Positions 1-5,030 of a stretch of DNA of 8,947 nucleotides are shown one piece after another (the first letter of the stretch is position 1; every line of letters begins with the position of its first letter). The DNA is from JAADEM01 sp965371855 (GTDB lineage: Bacteria > Bacteroidota > Bacteroidia > Bacteroidales > Marinilabiliaceae), in the NCBI GenBank assembly GCA_965371855.1, contig CBDUZZ010000109.1:1-8947 (forward strand). The letters are read 5' to 3'. The translations under genes were made by a program, and so were the position numbers. The notes beneath the pieces are model-generated. The model was given only the letters and a program-made list of their open reading frames with translations, was not told the origin of the DNA and made no database searches.

Positions 1-4
1 TTGC

Positions 5-35
5 TTTAGAATTACCAATGTTTATTGTACTTTTG
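5..35 (+). promoter_or_regulatory. Possible Bacteroides-type promoter upstream of the first propeller gene
   Basis: TACTTTTG at 28-35 matches the Bacteroidota -7 consensus TAnnTTTG. TTTA at 5-8 lies 19 bases upstream and resembles the -33 element TTTG with one mismatch. A transcript would begin about 40 bases before the GTG at 79. The match is short and sits at the window edge, so it may be chance. Confidence 0.25.
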
Positions 36-78
36 GAACTGCGAAACTTGAGTAAAAGATAAAAACAAACCGAAACTA

Positions 79-711
79 GTGTTTTCAGATATTGAGTGTA
101 ATTCCAACAGAGCACATTATCTTAAAATAAACCACAGAAACTTAATTATAAAAGACAATAATCTACTTTACTGGTCATTTCCTGGATATACTATTTTCAA
201 TTTAAATTTGAATACACTTGAAATGGAACCATATACAATATTGCACTTAGGGAAAAATAGCATTTCTAATGATTTCATTGATAAACCATGGAAAAACCTT
301 AGAGATTTTAGTTCTTCATTTCTTAAGCGAGAATTATATTTTATGAACAGCTTATATTCATTAAAAAAAGACATTTATCTTTTTAGTAGCATAAAGATTT
401 ATCTTGGCATTGACAATAAGTTCTCTGATGAATTAATTTGCTATAATAAGATGAGTTTATTTAACATAAAAAATGCTCCTGCTTTATCTTTTCGAAAGGA
501 CAGAATAGTGGTAGTTGGCTCAGCAGATAATGATAAAATCATTTTTACATGGGAGGCTATGAATTTCATTAACTATTGCAAAAATATAGAATCATTATTA
601 TCAAGTGAAGATTGGAAAAAATTATTAGTCACATACCCCGGTCTTGAAAGAACCTTGAAAGAAACAACAAAAGAGTCAAACCCAATATTAATGATTGCAA
701 CACTAAAATAA
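79..711 (+). CDS. C-terminal half of a 6-bladed beta-propeller protein (N-terminally truncated or remnant)
   Basis: The 210-aa product opens with GTG; the same frame is closed by TGA at 49-51. It has no signal peptide or lipobox. It aligns by eye with about residues 205-390 of the complete propeller lipoprotein at 1805-2986: the shared order is an RAH/RLAH segment, a strand-rich block, a Tyr/Lys-rich block (ELICYNK against KFVLYNK) and a C-terminus with SNPIL against SNPII. The blades carrying the lipoprotein signal and the GxxGxGPGEY region are absent. Frame 1 still looks coding just upstream of the GTG (DKNKPKLVFSDIE), which suggests a disrupted longer gene rather than a native start. The stop is followed five bases later by the redoxin-like ATG, as in the downstream copy of this pair. 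It could be a short expressed variant or a pseudogene. Family assignment is by similarity to the neighbour; function is unknown. Confidence 0.6.
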   Translation: MFSDIECNSNRAHYLKINHRNLIIKDNNLLYWSFPGYTIFNLNLNTLEMEPYTILHLGKNSISNDFIDKPWKNLRDFSSSFLKRELYFMNSLYSLKKDIYLFSSIKIYLGIDNKFSDELICYNKMSLFNIKNAPALSFRKDRIVVVGSADNDKIIFTWEAMNFINYCKNIESLLSSEDWKKLLVTYPGLERTLKETTKESNPILMIATLK

Positions 712-716
712 ATTTG

Positions 717-1322
717 ATGAAAAGAACAAATATTTATTCATTTACCATTATTCTTTTTGCAATAACTTGTAGTTTGTTTGGATTAAGCTATTTTTATAAA
801 AACCAACTGATTAGAGCAAAAAAGAGTTGCATACAAAAAATTAGCAAAAGTGTTGAAAGTAACAAAAAAATTAAAAACATACTATTATCTAATTATTCTG
901 CAGAAAGTTTTGTTAAAGACATTCTTGATACTTGTAATTTAGAAAATGAGAATGGAGAAAAACAGCAATATCACAAGATATTTCTTTCTCAAAAGAATCT
1001 AATTTTACTATTTCCTGAAGAATTTTGTTCTATTTGTATTGAATTAGAAATAGAAAGACTTAAAAAGTTTAAATATCAAAGTAAAATATCTTTAATAACA
1101 TCTATTGAAAATAAAAGATTTCTTAAAGTGTTAAAAGTCCAGTATGGATTTAATTACAATATGTATTTCTGGTCACAGGGCAAATCAATTAAAACAAAAC
1201 TAAAAAATGTTTTGCCATTTTATTATATCTCAAACGAATCTAACTCATACTTTTTTTCAATAGATAAAACTCAAACTAAGTTAATAGATATCTATCTAAA
1301 TTATGTGTCAAACCATTTATAA
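717..1322 (+). CDS. Membrane-anchored thioredoxin-like protein with a CSIC motif
   Basis: This 201-aa protein is predicted to be anchored by one N-terminal transmembrane segment (residues about 8-27), with the rest in the periplasm. ATG at 717 is preferred over the adjacent TTG at 714. A thioredoxin-like region follows a spacer: strand ILLFP, then FCSICIELE with the CxxC pair at Cys104/Cys107, then a strand (ISLITSI), and later LPFYYIS, where Pro167 is placed like the cis-proline of thioredoxins. The layout matches the protein at 2967-3506 (TM anchor, C-x-I-C, cis-Pro near the end), so the two look like diverged paralogues. It starts five bases after the upstream propeller fragment, implying one transcript. 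Known redoxins of this type reduce or isomerise disulfides or tether a partner. The substrate here is unknown; the four-cysteine peptide encoded next is an obvious candidate (inference). Confidence 0.72.
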   Translation: MKRTNIYSFTIILFAITCSLFGLSYFYKNQLIRAKKSCIQKISKSVESNKKIKNILLSNYSAESFVKDILDTCNLENENGEKQQYHKIFLSQKNLILLFPEEFCSICIELEIERLKKFKYQSKISLITSIENKRFLKVLKVQYGFNYNMYFWSQGKSIKTKLKNVLPFYYISNESNSYFFSIDKTQTKLIDIYLNYVSNHL

Positions 1323-1384
1323 TTATGTTTAAACATTCGGTATTATTACCCCCCTTATTACATAAATAGAATTTGCAGAAAGAA

Positions 1385-1398
1385 TTATCATTTGATAA
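1385..1398. promoter_or_regulatory. 14-bp palindrome upstream of the NVEALA-like gene
   Basis: TTATCA-TT-TGATAA is a perfect inverted repeat in the gap between the first redoxin gene and the NVEALA-like gene, 83 bases before the peptide ATG. It has the size and symmetry of a dimeric repressor or activator site. No regulator gene is visible in the window, and an AT-rich palindrome can arise by chance. Confidence 0.35.
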
Positions 1399-1416
1399 CT
1401 GGTGTACAGAGCGGAA

Positions 1417-1436
1417 GCCGGAAGCAACGTTCCGGC
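1417..1436 (+). promoter_or_regulatory. GC-rich leader hairpin before the NVEALA-like gene
   Basis: GCCGGAA pairs with TTCCGGC across a six-base loop. The stem is notably GC-rich for this AT-rich stretch and lies 45 bases upstream of the peptide start. Its left arm lies in a direct tandem repeat, CGGAAGC twice at 1412-1425. No U-run follows, so it does not look like an intrinsic terminator. A structured 5' leader that stabilises or controls the peptide mRNA is the simplest reading. Confidence 0.5.
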
Positions 1437-1481
1437 AAAGAGTTTAAACAAAATATTTTAGTAATTTTAAAATTAAAAAAG

Positions 1482-1757
1482 ATGAAAAAGAAAATTTATA
1501 AATTCGTTTCTGTTGCAGTTATTGCTGTAGCAATGGTAGTTAGTTTTCAGATAAGTAAAGCTAATAGTGCAACAACAGTATCACTTGATATGCTTAGTAA
1601 GAATGCCATGGCATGTGAAGAAATGGACGATATTGGTGGGTATATTGGATTAATGACAGATTGTTCTTATACAGTGTTTTATTTTGAAGGAGAATATACT
1701 TATAGTTATTTAGTTTTTGGTTGCGAAGATGCAATTGATACTTGCACCATTTTATGA
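1482..1757 (+). CDS. NVEALA-like secreted peptide precursor with four cysteines
   Basis: The precursor is 91 aa from ATG 1482; a longer in-frame opening from 1392 is rejected because Met-Lys-Lys-Lys followed by a hydrophobic stretch (residues about 8-23) is a textbook export leader. Residues 36-47 (LDMLSKNAMACE) occupy the place of the NVEALA motif seen near the leader end in Bacteroidales peptides of that family, in degenerate form. The predicted mature part is about 46 residues, acidic and aromatic-rich, with cysteines at 45, 61, 81 and 88, enough for two disulfides. NVEALA proteins have no established function. The gene sits between two propeller/redoxin pairs, has its own structured leader, and is followed by a hairpin that may set its level apart from the downstream genes. 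Assignment to the family is by motif position and context rather than a strict motif match. Confidence 0.7.
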   Translation: MKKKIYKFVSVAVIAVAMVVSFQISKANSATTVSLDMLSKNAMACEEMDDIGGYIGLMTDCSYTVFYFEGEYTYSYLVFGCEDAIDTCTIL

Positions 1758-1765
1758 TTTTTAAT

Positions 1766-1789
1766 AGCCGGGAAAATGTTTTCTCGGCT
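1766..1789 (+). terminator. Intergenic hairpin between the peptide and propeller genes (partial terminator or mRNA stabiliser)
   Basis: AGCCGGGAAAA pairs with TTTTCTCGGCT with one G-U pair; the innermost A-T pairs would open to make a loop. It begins 8 bases after the peptide stop and ends 15 bases before the propeller ATG. The downstream sequence is alternating A and T rather than a clean U-run, so full termination is unlikely. Leaky termination or protection of the peptide mRNA 3' end would give more peptide than lipoprotein. Confidence 0.5.
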
Positions 1790-1804
1790 TAAATATATAT
1801 TTAC

Positions 1805-2986
1805 ATGAATAATTATTTAAAAATACTAATGCTATCTTTGGTACTAACAGCTTGTAGTAAGGAAGATAAAGATAAATACGTTCCAACAATAAAATTGTCT
1901 CCATCAATAATTAATAACCCAAAAGAAACATATGATAGTTTGTTTAAGAATGTTAAATACATTCCACTTGAAACAAATGATAATTGTCTTATATCTGAGA
2001 TCTCTCAATTACATATTGCAGCGAATGATATCTTTATTCTGGACGGATTACAAGATAATTTATTGAGATTTACTTCAAATGGCAGGTTCGTAAATTCAAT
2101 TGGGAGAAAAGGAAAAGGACCGGGCGAATATCTTAATCCATCATATTTTTTGGTAGACAATGATAACCGGGAAATAGAAATTTATGATAGGAGACAGAAG
2201 AAAATCATAATTTATAATTATAGTGGTAAGTATATAAGAAATATTAATATTGATTTATATTTCAAATCTTTTTTTAAGGATAATAATAAATATTGGGCTT
2301 TTATGGCTAATGAAGGAAATGCTATTGATAATGAAAAGCATCTAAACTTTATTAAAATTGATAGCACTGGAAAAATAGTTGAAAAGATATTTGAAATTGA
2401 GAATTACAACATGCTTCTTTGCAGGTTAGCACATATATCTGAAAATGTAACAGATGGCGTAGTAAGTTTTGTCTTACCATTGCATAAAAAAATATATTCT
2501 TTCGATAAAAATAAGATTGAACCGAAATATATAATTGATTTCCAAGAAGCCGAAGTGCCTGACAAGGAATTAAAAAAGCTATTCCACAGCAGAAGAAAAA
2601 ATCAAAAAATTATAAATAAATTGATGGATAAATATGCTTTAGGATACCATAATTTTATAGAACTCAAAGAATGGATATATTTTAGTTACAGCTATAAAAA
2701 AACCAAAGGAATAAAGTTTGTATTGTATAATAAAAAAGACAACAAAGTTTTCAACATTACAAAGAATCCATACAAAGAAAATAGTTGGGAAACGTTTTTT
2801 CCGATTAAATACGGCATAAATAATACCTTCTACTCTTCAATTCATCCTGTTACTTTTGAAAAATTATTAAACGTGAATAAAAAAAAATATACAAAAGAGA
2901 GAAAGAATGCCATTAATGCCTTGCTCAGTAAAATAAAAACAGATAGTAATCCTATAATTATAAGATATGAGCTCAAGAGTTACTAA
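1805..2986 (+). CDS. 6-bladed beta-propeller lipoprotein
   Basis: The product is 393 aa. The N-terminus has a short hydrophobic signal ending in LVLTAC, a lipobox with the lipidated cysteine at residue 17, followed by SKEDKDK; it should be exported and anchored to a membrane. Residues about 45-110 carry the hallmark start of Bacteroidales 6-bladed propeller proteins: FKNVKYIPLET, a first blade (DIFILD...LLRFTSNGRFV), then SIGRKGKGPGEY at 99-109. Further blade-like strand pairs run to the end, closing with SNPIIIRYEL. These proteins have no known enzymatic residues; they are usually viewed as binding or sensing scaffolds. The last 20 bases overlap the downstream redoxin gene, so translation of the two is probably coupled. 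The upstream remnant at 79-711 matches its C-terminal half. Confidence 0.88.
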   Translation: MNNYLKILMLSLVLTACSKEDKDKYVPTIKLSPSIINNPKETYDSLFKNVKYIPLETNDNCLISEISQLHIAANDIFILDGLQDNLLRFTSNGRFVNSIGRKGKGPGEYLNPSYFLVDNDNREIEIYDRRQKKIIIYNYSGKYIRNINIDLYFKSFFKDNNKYWAFMANEGNAIDNEKHLNFIKIDSTGKIVEKIFEIENYNMLLCRLAHISENVTDGVVSFVLPLHKKIYSFDKNKIEPKYIIDFQEAEVPDKELKKLFHSRRKNQKIINKLMDKYALGYHNFIELKEWIYFSYSYKKTKGIKFVLYNKKDNKVFNITKNPYKENSWETFFPIKYGINNTFYSSIHPVTFEKLLNVNKKKYTKERKNAINALLSKIKTDSNPIIIRYELKSY

Positions 2987-3506
2987 TATCATAATATTGA
3001 TACTGGTTTTATCAAATATGCTATCAGTCTTCTATATTATTCAATTTCAAACGAATAATAAAAAAAGCAATTGCAATGATATGTATAAACAATTTATAAA
3101 ATTTAAAACAATTGAATTGAACCTTAATGATACAAAGATGGAATGTTTTAGCAAACTCAAAAAAGATAATAAATCTCCACTTGTATTCTATTTTACAATG
3201 AGAAGTTGTAGAATTTGTATTGAACAGTGTCTTACAATTCTAAATAATTATAACGATTCTATTAAAAAAACTAATGTAATTGCAATCTGCTTTTTTGAGA
3301 ATAGTAACATGCAAAAATATTTTCAAAAAGAGTACCCTAATATACAAATACTAAAAGGCAATGACTTTAATATTGAGATTACTCAGTTATTGGAAGTTGA
3401 TGTACCTTTATTTTTTATGATTAATGATTCTGGAAAGGCTTTTAATACTTTTGTTCCTGATAAAAATTCGCCAAACCTTACTAAAGTTTATTTAAACAAT
3501 TTATAG
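2967..3506 (+). CDS. Membrane-anchored thioredoxin-like protein with a CRIC motif
   Basis: The 179-aa product has one N-terminal membrane anchor (residues about 8-27) and a predicted periplasmic thioredoxin-like domain. Strand LVFYFTM leads into RSCRICIEQC, giving the CxxC pair Cys81/Cys84 and a further Cys88. A strand VIAICFF follows, then VDVPLFFMIN with Pro147 at the cis-proline position and a C-terminal helix. It is shorter than TlpA/ResA proteins, with no sign of a second domain. ATG 2967 lies inside the end of the propeller gene (20-base overlap), a coupling arrangement. It parallels the protein at 717-1322, and both follow a propeller gene. Redox activity is inferred from the motif; the partner is unknown, with the propeller or the cysteine peptide as candidates. 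Confidence 0.8.
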   Translation: MSSRVTNIIILILVLSNMLSVFYIIQFQTNNKKSNCNDMYKQFIKFKTIELNLNDTKMECFSKLKKDNKSPLVFYFTMRSCRICIEQCLTILNNYNDSIKKTNVIAICFFENSNMQKYFQKEYPNIQILKGNDFNIEITQLLEVDVPLFFMINDSGKAFNTFVPDKNSPNLTKVYLNNL

Positions 3507-3818
3507 CTATAAAAAAGGAAGTATGACAAAATTCAAGATTTTTCAAAAAATGGAATAAGTATGTGTAAATAAAATCCACTTCTTACTTTACTTGTTACTC
3601 TGACTAAGAAAAGCCTTATGGTGTTGACCTTTTGCTGGCGTGGAGTGTGCTGTGAGAAAGGAAACGTCCTTTCGTAACTACAAATAAGATGGTGGAATCT
3701 ATTAGAGAATGGATGACCCGCCGGAGTCGGCTTACAGGAGCAGGCTTCAAACAACTGTTTTAATGCATTGAAAGCAATTTTGATGTGTGAAGCGAAAACA
3801 GAAAAGGCTAAATTACTA
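3507..3818. other. Gene-free junction region between the envelope cluster and the mobile element
   Basis: I find no convincing gene in these roughly 310 bases. A 97-codon - strand frame (3533-3826) and a 24-codon + strand frame starting near 3690 are open but show no motif I recognise. A hairpin GAAAGGA-AACG-TCCTTTC lies at 3656-3673. Composition changes within the region: AT-rich next to the redoxin gene, then GC closer to that of the mobile element. Transcription converges here from both sides, yet no classical terminator with a U-run is visible. Confidence 0.5.
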
Positions 3819-4379
3819 TTAGTCATGTATGGATAAAAGAGATGAGCAGCCTGTCCCGATTTTTTTTTCGGGATAGAGATAAGAGAGCATTTTGCCTGTC
3901 AAAAGGTCTTTTTCTATACCAACAACTTCATCAATCTTCTCTAGTTCTTTAAATGCCGAAATAAACTCGCCCATCCCTGCCGACGGGTCTAAAAAACGGT
4001 TGGGTTTTATGCCCATATTATTAAAAACCTGCCCCATGATTCGCACCACTTCCGGGGGCGTATAAAAGGAGGTCAACACAGAGTTTTTCAGGCTGTTGAA
4101 GTACCGCCGATATTCATTCCTGTCTTCGGCGTTTTCGTGAATGATACTGTGCAGCTCCCTGACCATCGAAAACAGTGGCAGGTCGGATTTTGTCCAGTGC
4201 ACTGCATCGGCCAGACTTTTAACCGGGTTCAAAATGCATTTCAATCCACCAAAGCCTGAATATTTTCGCAGTACCGCCTGTTCTTCGGGGGTTGCCTTCC
4301 GCTTTTCTTTGTCGAGGTTGAACACGGTGCGTATGGCTTCGATATTGTCCTGCAGGTGCTGCTTTTTGTTATATGCCAT
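3819..4379 (-). pseudogene. Truncated N-terminus of a conjugative-element N6 DNA methylase/helicase
   Basis: The 186-aa product matches the start of the very large methylase-plus-helicase proteins of Bacteroidota conjugative elements, which run to well over 1,500 residues. Recognisable parts are the opening block with SGFGGL (about 41-46), the FYTPPEVVRIM segment (105-115) and motif I of N6-adenine methylases, LDPSAGMGEF (130-139), which binds S-adenosylmethionine. It ends at 187, before the NPPF-type catalytic motif IV and before any helicase domain, so it should have no methylase or helicase activity. Family-like sequence stops around YPEKKI (residues 169-174), at a run of nine A on the coding strand; the last 12 residues are unrelated. 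The other two frames after the A-run do not restore it, so this is a truncation or rearrangement rather than a simple frameshift. Its start overlaps the DUF1896 gene by 11 bases. Confidence 0.85.
3854..3873. repeat. Inverted repeat around a nine-T run at the methylase breakpoint
   Basis: TCCCGA, eight T, then TCGGGA: perfect 6-bp arms flanking the T tract (nine T in all). It lies exactly where family-like coding sequence of the methylase/helicase ends. Similar TCCCGA/TCGGGA hairpins around A or T runs are plausible recombination or replication-slippage sites. There is no adjoining U-run on either strand, so I do not call it a terminator. Confidence 0.5.
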
Positions 4380-4776
4380 ACCCTGCCAGTTTTCCGGTTA
4401 GTTCAGTATAAAGCTTTTCATATTCGGGTGTATCGGCAAAGTCATCTCCCAAGTCGTACTTTGTAAATGTATCTGCACATAAAGGCAAAAGTTCCAAAGC
4501 CCGTTCAGCTATTTGTTCTTCGGCTACGGTGTTGGTGAATTCTTCGGAAAGTATTTCAAAAAGGATATTGTATTTTGAAAAGCGTAAATTCCGATACAGT
4601 ACAATGCTTGCCTGTTCCGCTGCTTCTATGTGGTTATAACCGCTTGTAATGGCCCATGCGTAATTTTCTGTTGCCAGTTCGCTACGTTGATGAATGAATT
4701 TGTGGTTGTCCGCTTTCTCAGGATAACTCTCTTTGAGATATGCGGTGAGTAGAAGTTTGAAATAAGATAGTTCCAT
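4369..4776 (-). CDS. DUF1896 family protein of a conjugative element
   Basis: The 135-aa product begins MELSYFKLLLTAYLKESYPEKA, the usual opening of DUF1896 proteins, and continues with the ASIVLYRNLRFSKYNILFEIL segment typical of that family. It is soluble, acidic and probably helical, with no signal peptide or catalytic motif. Its function is unknown; it is carried consistently beside topB and the methylase/helicase in Bacteroidota conjugative elements. The frame is open upstream to an ATG at 4875, which would give 168 aa, but that extension runs through a 7-bp tandem repeat and lacks family-like sequence. ATG 4776 is therefore preferred, although the 4875 start overlaps the stop of the preceding small ORF as ATGA. 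The 3' end overlaps the truncated methylase start by 11 bases. Confidence 0.85.
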   Translation of the reverse strand: MELSYFKLLLTAYLKESYPEKADNHKFIHQRSELATENYAWAITSGYNHIEAAEQASIVLYRNLRFSKYNILFEILSEEFTNTVAEEQIAERALELLPLCADTFTKYDLGDDFADTPEYEKLYTELTGKLAGYGI

Positions 4777-4787
4777 TATTAAGAAAT

Positions 4788-4808
4788 GAGTAGTGAGTAG
4801 TGAGTAGT
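4788..4808. repeat. Three tandem copies of a 7-bp repeat (GAGTAGT)
   Basis: GAGTAGT occurs three times head to tail, ending 12 bases upstream of the preferred DUF1896 start on the - strand. The unit is not a multiple of three, so a change in copy number would shift the frame of the upstream extension (ATG 4875) but leave the shorter DUF1896 protein intact. It may be a slippage-prone spacer. Confidence 0.65.
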
Positions 4809-4871
4809 AAGGTTTTTCTCCCGAAAAAAGCAGGTGAATGGACGGACAGGACAGCCTGAAATGGTTTTCCG

Positions 4872-5030
4872 TCATGTCCGTCTGTTTTCTTGCTTCTGGA
4901 TATGCGGGGGTTCTTTGGCGTAAACGAAGTAAAAAGGGGCATGGCCTGCCGCACCGGTGAAACGGTTCGGGGCGATGACCCTTACGAAGTAAGCCAATGT
5001 ACCCGGAGCATCTTTAGCGGGTATTAACAT
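4872..5030 (-). CDS. Possible 52-aa protein between topB and the DUF1896 gene
   Basis: I do not recognise this product. ATG 5030 lies inside the end of topB (17-base overlap) and the TGA overlaps an upstream ATG of the DUF1896 frame as ATGA, so it fills the only sizeable gap in the operon. The sequence is basic and rich in Ala, Phe, Tyr and Pro, with two similar stretches (LAYFVRV and FYFVYAK) and a C-terminus rich in Gln, Asn and Arg. It has no signal peptide, membrane segment or known motif. The codon for each YFV lies in a repeated TTACTTCGT, 60 bases apart. It may be a real coupled small protein or simply conserved spacer DNA. An upstream start at 5105 is unlikely because it would overlap topB by 92 bases. 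Confidence 0.35.
   Translation of the reverse strand: MLIPAKDAPGTLAYFVRVIAPNRFTGAAGHAPFYFVYAKEPPHIQKQENRRT

Noticed and set aside
3..62. Short open frame at the left edge that could be the end of an upstream gene
   Set aside because: Only about 19 codons, and another frame is also open there; nothing supports one over the other.
1392..1481. Upstream extension of the NVEALA-like ORF
   Set aside because: It would put 30 basic and polar residues before a classical export leader and run through the leader hairpin; ATG 1482 is the natural start.
3538..3551. ATTTTT-CA-AAAAAT hairpin after the second redoxin gene as a terminator
   Set aside because: Only A-T pairs with a two-base loop and no U-run downstream; too weak to call.
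3533..3826. 97-codon - strand ORF in the junction region
   Set aside because: No recognisable motif, odd composition (Phe, His, Ser-rich), and it overlaps the truncated methylase end; kept only as an observation about the region.
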